Origin: Lentzea sp. NBRC 105346
GTDB taxonomy: Bacteria; Actinomycetota; Actinomycetes; Mycobacteriales; Pseudonocardiaceae
Reading direction: 5' to 3'
Assembly: GCF_030269605.1 (NCBI RefSeq)
Contig: NZ_BSTQ01000008.1
Coordinates: 139,601-203,600 of the forward strand
DNA: 64,000 nucleotides
Notes under the pieces: generated by a model
What the model was told of the DNA's origin: nothing
Databases searched by the model: none
The model's input: the letters and a program-made list of their open reading frames with translations, nothing else
In this document: positions 1-9,328 of the stretch, in pieces
Layout of the letters: the number at the start of each line of letters is the position of its first letter
How positions within the stretch are numbered: position 1 is the stretch's first letter
Made by a program: the position numbers and the translations under genes

Positions 1-192
1 TCCGGCAAGGTGATCACCGCGGCGGGTGTGTCCGCGGGCATCGACATGGCGTTGCGGCTGGTGGGGCTGGAGTTCGGCGACGCGGTCGCGCAGACCGTGC
101 AGCTCGCCATCGAGTACGACCCGGAGCCGCCGTACGAGTACTCGGCGATCCCGCCGGAGATCGCCGACGGGGTCAGGTCGCTTATAGGCTGA
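1..192 (+). CDS. DJ-1/PfpI family protein, C-terminal fragment (5' end outside window)
   Basis: The frame is open from the first base and gives the last 63 residues. The visible ITAAGVSAGIDMALRLVG stretch matches the region after the nucleophile elbow in DJ-1/PfpI (ThiJ) class I glutamine-amidotransferase-like proteins. The tail EYDPEPPYEYSAIPPEI is also typical of actinobacterial members. The nucleophilic Cys would lie upstream of the window, so the activity (chaperone/deglycase-like, isonitrile hydratase-like or other) cannot be judged. The stop is 4 bases before the next start, so the two genes probably share a transcript. Confidence 0.75.
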   Translation, partial: SGKVITAAGVSAGIDMALRLVGLEFGDAVAQTVQLAIEYDPEPPYEYSAIPPEIADGVRSLIG

Positions 193-196
193 TCGC

Positions 197-874
197 ATGG
201 ATCTCACCACCGCGCACGTCGCGGACGCGTGCCTGCGCGCCGGGATCCCGGTGCGCTGCGCCCCGTCGGCGGTTCAGGCCCTCGACCCCGGGATGCGCGT
301 CTTCGGCCGCGTCCTGCCCGCCCGCCACTGCGGCAGCGTGGACGTGTTCCTGGAGGCGTTCGAATCTGCTGCTGAAGGGGACGTCCTCGTCGTCGACAAC
401 GGCGGGCGGACCGACGAGAGCTGCGTCGGCGACCTCGTGGTTTTGGAGGCCGCGGCGGCCGGGCTCGGCGGTGTCGTGATCTGGGGTCTGCATCGCGACA
501 CCGCGGACATCCGGGCGATCGGCCTGCCGGTGTTCAGCACCGGCTCGATCCCGACCGGTCCGCTGCGGCTGGACGAACGGCCGGAGGGTGCGCTGGCATT
601 CGCGCAGGTGGGGGAGTGGAGGGTCACGTCCGACGACGTCGTCTTCGGGGACGACGACGGGGTGTTGTTCCTGCCCGCCGCGCAGGTCGACCGGATGCTC
701 GAGCTGGCCGAGGGGATCCGGGACACCGAGCGCAGGCAGGCCGAGCTGATCCGCGACGGCGAGTCGCTGCGCAGCCAGGTGCGGTTCGACGCCTTCCTGG
801 CCCGCCGCGAGAAGAACCCCTCGCTGACGTTCCGCGACCACCTGCGTTCGGTCGGCGGCGCGATCGAGGAGTGA
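197..874 (+). CDS. RraA/HMG-aldolase-like family protein
   Basis: A 225-residue protein of the RraA-like fold (formerly mis-named dimethylmenaquinone methyltransferase). The signature lies near residues 95-106, G-G-V-V-I-W-G-L-H-R-D-T, where the Arg-Asp pair corresponds to the substrate and metal site of HMG/CHA-type class II pyruvate aldolases. The family includes the RNase E inhibitor RraA and 4-hydroxy-4-methyl-2-oxoglutarate aldolases. The sequence does not tell which, but an RNase E inhibitor role is not implied by family alone. An extended charged C-terminal helix (about residues 170-225) goes beyond the minimal fold. It is convergent with the response regulator gene, 4 bases apart. Confidence 0.75.
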   Translation: MDLTTAHVADACLRAGIPVRCAPSAVQALDPGMRVFGRVLPARHCGSVDVFLEAFESAAEGDVLVVDNGGRTDESCVGDLVVLEAAAAGLGGVVIWGLHRDTADIRAIGLPVFSTGSIPTGPLRLDERPEGALAFAQVGEWRVTSDDVVFGDDDGVLFLPAAQVDRMLELAEGIRDTERRQAELIRDGESLRSQVRFDAFLARREKNPSLTFRDHLRSVGGAIEE

Positions 875-878
875 CGGG

Positions 879-1523
879 TCAGGTCAGTCCGGACTGCACC
901 GCGAACACGACGAGCTGCGCGCGGTCCCGCGCCCCGAGCTTGATCATGGCGCGGGACACGTGCGTGCGGACCGTCGCGGGGGAGATGACGAGGCGTTCGG
1001 CGATCTCGTCGTTGGACGCGCCGGTGGCGACGTGCCGCATGATCTCCCGCTCACGTTCGGTGAGCTTGTCCAGGTGCGCCACGGGTTTCGCGGGCACGCC
1101 GGAGGAGAACCGTTCGATGACGCGGCGCGTCACGGTGGGGGACAACAGCGACCCGCCGTCGGCCACGACGCGCACGGCCCGGAGCAGGTCGGCCGGGTCG
1201 CTGTCCTTGACGAGGAAGCCACTGGCGCCGGACCGGAGCGCCTCGAAGACGTACTCGTCGAGCTCGAACGTCGTCAGCATGACGACCCGCACGTCACCCA
1301 GGGCCGGATCGGACGTGACGCGACGCAACACTTCGAGCCCGTCGAAAACCGGCATGCGGATGTCGAGGAACGCCACGTCGGGGCGCGTCCGCCGGATCAC
1401 GTCGAGCGCCTCGCGGCCGTCGGCGGCCTCGCCGACGAGTGAGATGTCGTCCTCGACCTCGAACAGCGTGCGCAGGCCCATGCGGACCAAAGCCTGGTCG
1501 TCGGCGACCACCACCCGGATCAT
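879..1523 (-). CDS. NarL/FixJ-family response regulator
   Basis: A 214-residue two-component regulator. The N-terminal receiver (1-120) carries VVADDQ near the start, the phospho-acceptor Asp in AFLDIRMP, the conserved Thr/Ser in MLTTFE and the Lys in FLVKD. The C-terminal LuxR-type HTH (about 150-210) contains LTEREREIMRHVATG and a recognition helix ISPATVRTHV. Its start overlaps the stop of the upstream histidine kinase by 4 bases (ATGA), so kinase and regulator are translationally coupled. Divergent ABC exporter genes are the likely target; similar pairs control neighbouring drug or peptide exporters (inference). Confidence 0.93.
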   Translation of the reverse strand: MIRVVVADDQALVRMGLRTLFEVEDDISLVGEAADGREALDVIRRTRPDVAFLDIRMPVFDGLEVLRRVTSDPALGDVRVVMLTTFELDEYVFEALRSGASGFLVKDSDPADLLRAVRVVADGGSLLSPTVTRRVIERFSSGVPAKPVAHLDKLTEREREIMRHVATGASNDEIAERLVISPATVRTHVSRAMIKLGARDRAQLVVFAVQSGLT

Positions 1524-2569
1524 GACGGCAACGGTATCCGGGCGACGACCGCGAAGCCGCCGGAATCCGCAGGACCGGCATCCAACGTGCCCCCCAGCGC
1601 CGTCGCCCGGCGGCGCATGCCCGTGATGCCGCTGCCCTCGGCGAACGACCCGGCGTGCCCGGTGTCGGCCACCGTGACGACCAGCGCGCCGTCCGAACAG
1701 GACACGTCCACCGACGCGGTCGCGCCGGGGCCCGCGTGGCGCAGGACGTTCGTCAGCGACTCCTGCACGATGCGGTAGGCGGCGGTCTCGACGTTCTCGG
1801 GGAGAGAATCGACGGACACCACCAGTGACACGGGCAGGCCGGCCGAGCGCATCCGGGCGGCCAGTGCCGGGAAGTCCGCAGTGGACGGACGCAGGGGTGC
1901 GTTGCCGCGCATGGCCTCCAGCTCGCCGCGCAGATCCGCCAGCGACTCCCGCGAGGCGTCACGGATGGCTTCCAGCGACGCCCGCGCCTTCGCCGGGTCG
2001 CGGTCCAGCACGTGCAGCGCGACGCCGGCCTGCATCGCGATCACCGAGAGGCCGTGCCCGACGACGTCGTGTACCTCCTGGGCCAGGCGCAGACGTTCCT
2101 CGGTCACGGCGTGCTCGCGTTGCTCCACGCGGGACCGGCGCCAGATCCGCACCAGCACACCGGCGACCGCGGGCAGGAAGATCCAGCCCAGCGCCCACGT
2201 GATCCAGCCGAGCGGGTCCTGCAGCCAGCCCGGCGCCACGGCGAACAGATAGGCGACGCAGCAGATCAGCGCCACCCGCACGGAACACCGCAACCCGACG
2301 GTGTACACGGCCGCCACACCGCTCAGCAGGATCGGGCCGAACGGGAATCCGAGCCACAGGTACACCGCGATCGCCGCGACGGCGAGCACGAACGTCCACA
2401 GCGGACGGACGCTGCGCAGCAGCATGGCGAGCGCGGCGAGGACGATGAGCGAGTAGCCCAGTACACCGGGGCTCGGCAGGTGCTGCAGACGCGCGGCGAA
2501 ACGCGTGCCACCGATGCCGATGACCGTCAGTCCCAGCGCCAGCGCCACGTCGTACCACCTGATCCGCAT
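1520..2569 (-). CDS. NarL-partner sensor histidine kinase (HisKA_3/HATPase)
   Basis: About 349 residues when started at the ATG giving MRIRWYDVALALGL, which begins directly with the first membrane helix. A longer upstream frame would invade the divergent promoter region. Four to five hydrophobic segments fill roughly residues 8-150. The dimerisation/phospho-acceptor motif is EVHDVVGHGLSVIAMQ (HisKA_3 type), followed by a HATPase domain with VQESLTNVLRHAG (N box) and VTVADTGHAG (G1 box). There is no large extracellular domain, so it belongs to the intramembrane-sensing class that often monitors envelope stress or antibiotics (family knowledge; signal unknown). Confidence 0.9.
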   Translation of the reverse strand: MRIRWYDVALALGLTVIGIGGTRFAARLQHLPSPGVLGYSLIVLAALAMLLRSVRPLWTFVLAVAAIAVYLWLGFPFGPILLSGVAAVYTVGLRCSVRVALICCVAYLFAVAPGWLQDPLGWITWALGWIFLPAVAGVLVRIWRRSRVEQREHAVTEERLRLAQEVHDVVGHGLSVIAMQAGVALHVLDRDPAKARASLEAIRDASRESLADLRGELEAMRGNAPLRPSTADFPALAARMRSAGLPVSLVVSVDSLPENVETAAYRIVQESLTNVLRHAGPGATASVDVSCSDGALVVTVADTGHAGSFAEGSGITGMRRRATALGGTLDAGPADSGGFAVVARIPLPS

Positions 2570-2594
2570 GCTGAGAACGATAGGACCGAGGGCG

Positions 2595-2610
2595 TACGCA
2601 GATGTGCGTA
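2595..2610. promoter_or_regulatory. Inverted repeat in the divergent kinase/ABC promoter region
   Basis: TACGCA-gatg-TGCGTA is a perfect 6+6 bp inverted repeat in the 100-bp gap between the kinase start and the ABC ATPase start. NarL-type HTH domains bind short inverted repeats. Its position suggests an operator for the response regulator encoded next door, controlling the exporter, its own operon, or both. No binding evidence is available. Confidence 0.4.
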
Positions 2611-2669
2611 TTTCGAAGCCGCTTCCGAGCGGACGACGAACTACAAGCTCGGGAAGCAAGCTCGTAGCC

Positions 2670-3538
<869 letters not shown>

Positions 3539-3539
<1 letters not shown>

Positions 3540-4360
3540 TGGGTAGCTATAGGGCCGAGCTGTTGCGCCTGGTCAAGTGGCCCGCGACGTGGGTGCTGAT
3601 CGGCGTCTGGCTCGTGATGACGCTGACGTTCGGGTACGTCTTCAACTACGTCGCCTACAAGAGTGGCGACACCAGCCGCGGCGGCGGGTCCGGCGCGCAA
3701 CTGATGGCGCAGATGATGCCGGCCGAGGCGGCGGAGGCCGTGGTGCGCGGGCTGCCGATGTTCGGCGGCGCGATCGTGCTGGTGCTGGCCGCGCTGGCGG
3801 TGGGCAGCGGGTATGGCTGGGGGACGTGGAAGACGACGCTGACGGCCGGTCCGCGCCGGATCAGCGCGATGGGCGGCACGCTGGCCGCGGTCGGCACGAT
3901 CGTCGTGGTGCTCGTGGCGCTGACGTTCGTTGTCGACTTCGGTGCGGCATTGTCGATCGCGACCATGGAAAACCAGTCCTGGTCGATGCCGTCGTTCGAC
4001 CATGTCGTACAGGGTCTCGGCGCCGCGGGCCTGATCGCGGGCATGTGGGCCGCCATGGGTGTCTTCCTCGGTGTGATCACCCGCGGGCCGGCGCTGGCCG
4101 TCGGGCTGGGGCTGCTGTGGTCGATCGTCGCGGAGAACCTGTTGCGGGGTGTCGGCGCGCTGCTGGGGCCGGTCGCGGACGTGACGAAGGTGCTGCCGGG
4201 TGGTGCGGCGGGCAATCTGGCGGGGGCGTTCGGGGCGACGGGCGCTCCCGGGGTACTCACGGATCTGAGTGGCGTTACCGCGTCGCTGCTGGTGGCGGGT
4301 TACCTTGCGGTGTTCGCACTGATCGCCGCGTGGCTCACCGTGCGACGCGACCTGGTGTGA
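3539..4360 (+). CDS. ABC-2 type transporter permease
   Basis: A 273-residue integral membrane protein with about six hydrophobic segments and the usual large first loop after helix 1. The ATG overlaps the ATPase stop; a GTG one codon earlier is equally possible. The hydrophobic profile and the position after a DrrA-like ATPase define it as the membrane subunit; the sequence itself is poorly conserved. The substrate is unknown. Candidates are a lipid, a hydrophobic antibiotic or a peptide, and export of the lasso peptide encoded 3 kb downstream is possible but unsupported. Confidence 0.85.
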
Positions 4361-4382
4361 TCGCCGGACTGAGAGGCAAAGC

Positions 4383-5582
4383 GTGCGGGCTGGTGTCTTC
4401 GCGATCGGGGAGTTCAGGACGCTCTGGACGGCCGAGCTCTTCTCGATCGCGGGCGACCAGCTCGCACGCGTCGCGTTGTCGGTCCTGGTCTTCGACCGCA
4501 CGCACTCGCCCGCGTGGACCGCGCTGACCTACGCGCTCACGATGCTGCCGAACCTGGTGTCGGGCGTGCTGCTCAGCGGCCTGGCGGACCGGTTCCCGCG
4601 GCGGACGGTCATGGTGACCAGCGACCTCGTCCGGGCCGCGCTCGTCGGCCTGATGGCGATCCCCGGCACGCCGCTCGTGGTCCTGGCGGCGCTGCTGGTC
4701 CTGGTCCAGCTCGCGGAACCGCCGTTCGCCGCCGCGCAGGGGGCGTTGCTGCCCGAGGTGCTGGGGGAGCGGTACGAGGACGGCCAGTCCGTGCACCTGG
4801 TCACGCACCAGGCCGGCCTGCTCGCCGGGTTCGCGGGCGGTGGCGTGGTCGTGGCGCTGCTGGGCACGTCGGGCGCGCTCGCCGTGGACGCGGCGACGTT
4901 CGCGCTCTCGGCGCTCGTGCTGCGCGTCGGCCTGCGGGAACGGCCGGCGTCGCAGCCCTCCCGCAACCCGCCGGCGCCCCAGGTCACCACCCGTACGAGG
5001 TGGCGGGAGTGGGCGGCCCAGATCCGGGACGGCGCCGGCCTGGTGTGGCGCGACCGCAAGCTGCGGATCCTCATGCTGCTGGGCTGGCTGGCCCTGTTCA
5101 GCGTGGTGCCGGAGGGGCTGGCGGCGCCGTTCGCGAACGAGGTCGGTGCCGGTGCCGCCGCAGTCGGCCTGCTGCTGGCCGCCGATCCCGCGGGCATGAT
5201 CGTCGGCGCGTTCCTGCTCAGGTTCCTGAAGGACCGTTCCCGCTGGCTGGGCGTGCTGGCCGTGGGCACGAGCCTGCCGTTGCTGGGCTATCTGACCAGC
5301 CCGAACCTCGCCGTCGCGCTCGCCCTGCTGGCGCTGTCCGGGTGCGCGAGCGCGTACCAGATCACGGCCGGGGCCACGTTCGTGCGGCTCGTGCCACCCG
5401 AGCGGCGCGGGCAGGCGCTCGGGTTCGCCCGCAGCGGGCTGATCGCCGCCCAGGGGATCGGTGTCGCCCTCGGGGGCGTTGTCGCGTCATGGACGGGCAG
5501 TGCGGCCGTCACGATTGCCGTGGCGGGCGCCTTCGGAACGGTGCTGGCGCTCGCCGCGGCCGCCGCATGGTCGGGTGTGTAG
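4383..5582 (+). CDS. MFS transporter
   Basis: A 399-residue major facilitator with about 12 hydrophobic segments. The loop between helices 2 and 3 reads LADRFPRRTVMVTSD, a divergent form of the MFS GxxxDRxGRR signature, and a charged central loop lies near residues 185-215. It starts with GTG at MRAGVFAIGEFRTLW, a common opening of actinobacterial multidrug-type MFS proteins (MFS_3/enterobactin exporter-like). It follows the ABC permease by 22 bases and may share its transcript. Substrate unknown. Confidence 0.88.
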   Translation: MRAGVFAIGEFRTLWTAELFSIAGDQLARVALSVLVFDRTHSPAWTALTYALTMLPNLVSGVLLSGLADRFPRRTVMVTSDLVRAALVGLMAIPGTPLVVLAALLVLVQLAEPPFAAAQGALLPEVLGERYEDGQSVHLVTHQAGLLAGFAGGGVVVALLGTSGALAVDAATFALSALVLRVGLRERPASQPSRNPPAPQVTTRTRWREWAAQIRDGAGLVWRDRKLRILMLLGWLALFSVVPEGLAAPFANEVGAGAAAVGLLLAADPAGMIVGAFLLRFLKDRSRWLGVLAVGTSLPLLGYLTSPNLAVALALLALSGCASAYQITAGATFVRLVPPERRGQALGFARSGLIAAQGIGVALGGVVASWTGSAAVTIAVAGAFGTVLALAAAAAWSGV

Positions 5583-5638
5583 TCACCAGATCTTGTCGCG
5601 CATGGTGTTCACCTCCATGAACGGGTTACTTTTTGCAG

Positions 5639-6880
5639 ATGACGTGGTCTCTATGGTCACTGCCCCGCCGGGCGGTGGCCTACGTCCTACTGGTGGACGT
5701 TGCCGCGCTGACGCTCGCCGTACTGGCGGCGCGTCCGGTCGGCGCGCGCTCATGGGTCACGTTCGGGGTGTTCGCCGCGTGCGCGGTCGCCCACCTGCAG
5801 GCCTCGCAGTGGATCGAGCGGATCAGGCGTGACCACAGCCGGGTGCCGCACGTCGACCTGTGCAGCATCTGGATCTTCGCTGGCGCACTGGCACTCCCCG
5901 CGCTCCCCGCGGTACTCCTCGTCGCGGTCATCTACCTGCACCGATGGTGGATGGTAGGCCGTTGGGACGCGTCCAGACCACCACATCGTTCCGTCTTCAC
6001 CGCCTCGATGATGACCCTGGTCGTGCTCGCGGCGGGCTCCGTCGCCCGGCTGACCGGGTTTACGGACGGTACGCCGTCCGGGTTCAACGATCTGCTCTCT
6101 TTGGTCGTGTCGGGTGCCACGCACTGGACGGTGAACACTGCGCTGGTCGCGGGCATCGTGGTGATGACCGCGAAGGTGCACCCGCGTGAGGCGATCGGCA
6201 CCGCGGGCGACAACCTGCTGGAGGCCGGTCAGCTGGCGCTGGGCGGGTTCGTCGCCCTCGGGACGCTGTGGTGGCCCGGTTTCGCGGTGCCCATGGTCGT
6301 CGCGGCCGTCGCGCTGCACCGCACGGTGCTCATCCACCAGCTGGAGCTCGCCGCCCGCACCGACACCAAGACCGGCCTGCTGAACGCCGAGGCGTGGCAC
6401 CTGCAGGCACGGATGGAGCTGCACCGGCTGGCCCAGCAGCCGGGCACGCGGCTCGGGCTGTTCATGGTGGACGTCGACCACTTCAAGGACATCAACGACA
6501 CACACGGCCACCAGGTCGGCGACGAAGTCCTGCGACAGATCGCCGCCACATTGGACGGCGCGGTCCGGCGCGGCGATTCGGTCGGCCGATTCGGCGGCGA
6601 GGAGTTCGCCGTGCTGCTTCCCGGTGTGGACGCGGCCGAGGCCATGGTGATCGCCGAAAGAATTCGCACCCAGGTGCATACCCTGCGGGTCGGAGCTATC
6701 GGCGGATTCGGCGTGAGCATCGGTGTCGCGGTGTGGCCGGACGTCAGCGAGGACACCGTCGAGGGGCTGCTGGCGGCCGCCGATGCGGCTCTCTACCAGG
6801 CAAAACGGGCCGGGCGCGACCAGGTTCAACTGGCTGGGCGCGACCGTCGTCAGCCGTGGTCGCCCGCCGAACGCCAGTAA
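5639..6880 (+). CDS. Membrane-anchored diguanylate cyclase (GGDEF)
   Basis: About 413 residues. The first 230 or so contain six to seven hydrophobic helices with no recognisable periplasmic sensor, followed by a GGDEF domain. The active-site loop is RFGGEEF near residues 317-323. An RxxD motif (RRGD) sits at the right distance upstream for a product-inhibition I-site. The metal-binding segment MVDVDHFKDINDTHGH is intact, so it should make c-di-GMP from two GTP. The start is uncertain: a TTG two codons earlier is in frame and no strong Shine-Dalgarno is seen. It ends 134 bases before the lasso precursor, in the same direction. Confidence 0.9.
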   Translation: MTWSLWSLPRRAVAYVLLVDVAALTLAVLAARPVGARSWVTFGVFAACAVAHLQASQWIERIRRDHSRVPHVDLCSIWIFAGALALPALPAVLLVAVIYLHRWWMVGRWDASRPPHRSVFTASMMTLVVLAAGSVARLTGFTDGTPSGFNDLLSLVVSGATHWTVNTALVAGIVVMTAKVHPREAIGTAGDNLLEAGQLALGGFVALGTLWWPGFAVPMVVAAVALHRTVLIHQLELAARTDTKTGLLNAEAWHLQARMELHRLAQQPGTRLGLFMVDVDHFKDINDTHGHQVGDEVLRQIAATLDGAVRRGDSVGRFGGEEFAVLLPGVDAAEAMVIAERIRTQVHTLRVGAIGGFGVSIGVAVWPDVSEDTVEGLLAAADAALYQAKRAGRDQVQLAGRDRRQPWSPAERQ

Positions 6881-6903
6881 TCCAACAGGAGTCGGCAATT
6901 TCG

Positions 6904-6930
6904 TTACGTATTGGGTCAATTGATACGTAA
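6904..6930. promoter_or_regulatory. Inverted repeat upstream of the lasso peptide precursor
   Basis: TTACGTAT-N11-ATACGTAA is a perfect 8+8 bp inverted repeat. Each arm itself contains the palindrome TACGTA, and the two centres are 19 bp apart, about two helical turns. It lies 85 bp upstream of the precursor ATG in AT-rich DNA that stands out from its surroundings. This is the only obvious regulatory signature of the lasso cluster and is best read as a dimeric or tetrameric regulator site. Confidence 0.5.
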
Positions 6931-7014
6931 TCCGGATCACGTTCTGTCGGTTGTGAATCGAAAGGCAAATACGGTCGTCGCCTGCCGCCCCATTCCCGTG
7001 AAAGGACACGTTTG

Positions 7015-7140
7015 ATGGAGCAGTTGGAGCCGACCGTGTACGAGCCGCCGATGATGGTGGAGGCCGGCGAGTTCGCCGAGCAGACCCACGGCAACGGATG
7101 GTTGTTCACCGACGCGGGCGCGGGCATCGCGAAGTTCTGA
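7015..7140 (+). CDS. Lasso peptide precursor (A), predicted 16-residue core
   Basis: A 41-residue peptide preceded by AAAGGA eight bases before its ATG. The leader has the conserved lasso pattern Y9-x-x-P12, Gly18 and Thr24 at the penultimate position. Cleavage after His25 gives the predicted core GNGWLFTDAGAGIAKF. Gly1 and Asp8 of the core would form an eight-residue macrolactam ring, leaving the eight-residue tail AGAGIAKF. There are no cysteines, so it would be a class II lasso peptide. The stop TGA overlaps the ATG of the cyclase gene (TGATG). I do not recognise the core sequence. Cleavage and ring assignment are predictions from family rules. Confidence 0.88.
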   Translation: MEQLEPTVYEPPMMVEAGEFAEQTHGNGWLFTDAGAGIAKF

Positions 7141-8906
7141 TGCGCGACACGCGGTGCGGGCGGAGCTGGTTCGTGGTCCTGCCGGATCACGAATCGGCTT
7201 CGGCCGTCTCCCTGAACGCCTGCCGGCGGGTGGCGCATCCGTCGGGGCGGCCGTGGCTGCTGGGGTGCTGGGACGACGACTTCGTGCTGAGCGTGACCGG
7301 ACGGCGTGCGGTCGCGGTGATCGGCACCTCGTCGGTCACGCCGGACGAGCTGGCGCGGTGCGATCTCGACGCGGTGCTGACCGGCAGCGCCCACGTCGTG
7401 GCGAGCATCGACGGACGGGTGCGTGTGCAGGGCACGGTGTCCGGCGTGCGGCGGGTGTTCCACACGCGGTTGAACGGCATGACCGTCGCCTCGGACACGG
7501 CCGGCGTGCTGGCCTCGTTGACGGGAGCGCCGCTCGACGACGAGTGGGCGGCGACGCGGCTGCTCTACCCCGCGCTGCCGCACCCGGTCCATCGGATCGC
7601 GCCGTGGCGCGGCGTCGAGACCGTGCCCGAGGACTGTTACCTGACGCTGGACGACGCCCGCGTGACGCGACGATGGTCGCCTCCGGCGCCGGAGCTGGGC
7701 CTGCGCGAGGGCGCGGCCGGACTCCGTGACGCGTTGCTCGCCGCGGTCGCGACGCGCGTGCGGCCGGGCGAGCCGGTGGCCGCGGATCTCTCGGGCGGCA
7801 TGGACTCGACGTCGATCTGCTTCGCCGCGGCGCAGGCGGGCGCTCGGTTGGTGACCGTGACCCTCGACTGGGGCAGCGGCGGAACGGAGGATGCGCGACA
7901 CGCCGATCTGGCGGCGACAGCGTTCGGCAATGTCGAACGGATCGTGCGACGCACCGACGATCTGCCCGCGTTCTTCGACGATGTCGGCTCGCGTTCGACA
8001 TTGCCCGACCACACCCTGCCGCTGGTCCGCGAACGCGCGCAGCAACGCGTCATCGCGCGCGAGCTGAGGGCGCGTGGCGCGCGGGTGCTCCTGCGCGGGC
8101 ACGGCGGCGACCATGTCGTGATGGCGCCGTCGAGCTACGTGCACACGTTGCTGCGCCGCGAGCCCCTGACCGCGTTGCGCCACATCCGCGCGTTCCGCGC
8201 GCTCGAACGCTGGCCGCTGCTGCCGACGCTCAAGTCGTTGTGGGACAACAGTTCCTACAGTTCCTGGCTGGCCGGCACCGCGGAGCGGCTCACCACTCCG
8301 TTCCGGACGAACGCACTGTCGATGGAGGACTGGGGCTTCCCGGTGCTGCTGCCGCCGTGGGCGACCCCGGCGGCGGCCGAGCTGGTCCGGGACGTCATCC
8401 GGCGCGCGGCCTCGGTGGCCGAGGAGCTGGCGCCGGGCCGGGGCCAGCACGGTGCGGTGTTCCACGCGCGCAACGCGGGCCAGCTCGCGGCGCAGGTCGA
8501 ACAGGGGCATGGGATGGCGGTCGCGGCGCCGTTCTGCGACGACCGGGTGATCGAGGCGTGCCTGGCCGTGCGGCTGCCGGACCGCAGCAATCCGTGGCAG
8601 TTCAAGCCGTTGCTGGCCGAGGCCATGCGCGGCCTGGTGCCCGACGCCGTGCTCGCCCGGCGTACCAAGGACAACACCAACGCCCAGTGGCACGACGGGC
8701 TGCGTCGCAACCGTGCCGCGCTGGCAGCGCTCGTCGACGAGTCACCGCTGGCCGAACGCGGTCTCGTGGACCGGTCTGTGCTGCGGCGGGCCGTGCTCAG
8801 CCCCGAGCTGGCCCGTGTTCCGCCGCCGGCGTTGGAGAACACGATCGCCTGTGACGTCTGGTTGCGGGACCTGGAGGGAAGTCATGTCCGTTCGCCTGCG
8901 TGCTGA
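7140..8906 (+). CDS. Lasso peptide macrolactam synthetase (C, asparagine synthase-like)
   Basis: A 588-residue protein when started at the ATG overlapping the precursor stop; the gene lacks its own ribosome site and is probably translationally coupled. The C-terminal asparagine-synthase domain has the PP-loop ADLSGGMDSTS (about residues 215-225), and the RGHGGDHV segment near residue 320 is also conserved. The N-terminal half is the degenerate glutaminase-like domain usual in lasso cyclases, without a catalytic Cys at position 2. It activates the core Asp8 side chain as an acyl-adenylate and closes the ring on Gly1. Confidence 0.93.
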   Translation: MRDTRCGRSWFVVLPDHESASAVSLNACRRVAHPSGRPWLLGCWDDDFVLSVTGRRAVAVIGTSSVTPDELARCDLDAVLTGSAHVVASIDGRVRVQGTVSGVRRVFHTRLNGMTVASDTAGVLASLTGAPLDDEWAATRLLYPALPHPVHRIAPWRGVETVPEDCYLTLDDARVTRRWSPPAPELGLREGAAGLRDALLAAVATRVRPGEPVAADLSGGMDSTSICFAAAQAGARLVTVTLDWGSGGTEDARHADLAATAFGNVERIVRRTDDLPAFFDDVGSRSTLPDHTLPLVRERAQQRVIARELRARGARVLLRGHGGDHVVMAPSSYVHTLLRREPLTALRHIRAFRALERWPLLPTLKSLWDNSSYSSWLAGTAERLTTPFRTNALSMEDWGFPVLLPPWATPAAAELVRDVIRRAASVAEELAPGRGQHGAVFHARNAGQLAAQVEQGHGMAVAAPFCDDRVIEACLAVRLPDRSNPWQFKPLLAEAMRGLVPDAVLARRTKDNTNAQWHDGLRRNRAALAALVDESPLAERGLVDRSVLRRAVLSPELARVPPPALENTIACDVWLRDLEGSHVRSPAC

Positions 8907-9138
8907 TGTGTCCACAACGGACACCGACAACGGGGCGGTGTTGCTGGACCTGCGAAGCGGCCGTTACTGGCAGCTCAATCCGTCGGCCGCGATGGTGTTG
9001 CGGGCGCTGCTCGACGGCGGTGTGGAGGACGCGGTGCGGCGGCTGACCGAGGCTTATGCGGTGCCGGTGGAGCGGGCTCGCGACGACGCGGGTGCGTTGC
9101 TGGACCAGTTGGTCCGGGCGGGGTTGGTGGTGTCGTGA
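8884..9138 (+). CDS. Lasso peptide leader-binding RRE protein (B1, PqqD-like)
   Basis: An 84-residue PqqD-fold protein overlapping the end of the cyclase gene by 23 bases. A GGAGGGA ribosome site sets the ATG giving MSVRLRADVS. The motifs GAVLLDLRSGRYWQLN and the helical C-terminal half are characteristic of stand-alone RiPP recognition elements, which bind the leader peptide (through the YxxP region) and deliver it to B2 and C. Its last residues, AGLVVS, and its stop context GTCGTGAGGCAG are repeated downstream at each duplicated B2 start. Confidence 0.9.
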   Translation: MSVRLRADVSTTDTDNGAVLLDLRSGRYWQLNPSAAMVLRALLDGGVEDAVRRLTEAYAVPVERARDDAGALLDQLVRAGLVVS

Positions 9139-9224
9139 GGCAGGCGGTGGAGCGGTTCGCGCGCCCGGCGTTGCGCAGTCGGCCCGTGGGGGCAGCGGTG
9201 CGTGCGAAGCTGGTGGTGTCGTGA
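9135..9224 (+). pseudogene. Duplicated B2 start, copy 1 (29-codon mini-ORF)
   Basis: A GTG overlapping the B1 stop (GTGA) opens a 29-codon frame, MRQAVERFARPALRSRPVG to AKLVVS, then stop. It is a diverged version of the B2 N-terminus (MRQTLERSARPPLRRRPAV) and ends with the same LVVS* as B1. It is either a truncated relic of B2 or a short translated coupler. The GTGA overlap with the next copy is kept. Confidence 0.6.
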
Positions 9225-9328
9225 GGCAGACGCTCGAACGGTCGGCCCGCCCACCGCTGCGCCGCCGCCCCGCGGTCCACCTCGCCGTGTGGACCGCCCT
9301 GCTGCTCGCGAAGCTGGTGGTGTCGTGA
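9221..9328 (+). pseudogene. Duplicated B2 start, copy 2 (35-codon mini-ORF)
   Basis: A second GTGA-linked mini-ORF encodes MRQTLERSARPPLRRRPAV, the same hydrophobic segment as B2 (HLAVWTALLLAKL), then VVS and stop. The first 95 bases differ from the true B2 start at a single position (G/A), indicating a very recent duplication or active homogenisation. If translated, it would make a 35-residue peptide equal to the B2 N-terminal helix. Confidence 0.7.

Noticed and set aside
5583-5603. Minus-strand six-codon frame MRDKIW* behind a perfect GGAGGTG ribosome site, suggestive of a mini-RiPP precursor like the pentapeptide biarylitide genes.
   Set aside because: No P450 or other tailoring gene is next to it in the right orientation, and a 21-base frame with a Shine-Dalgarno match can arise by chance in GC-rich DNA.
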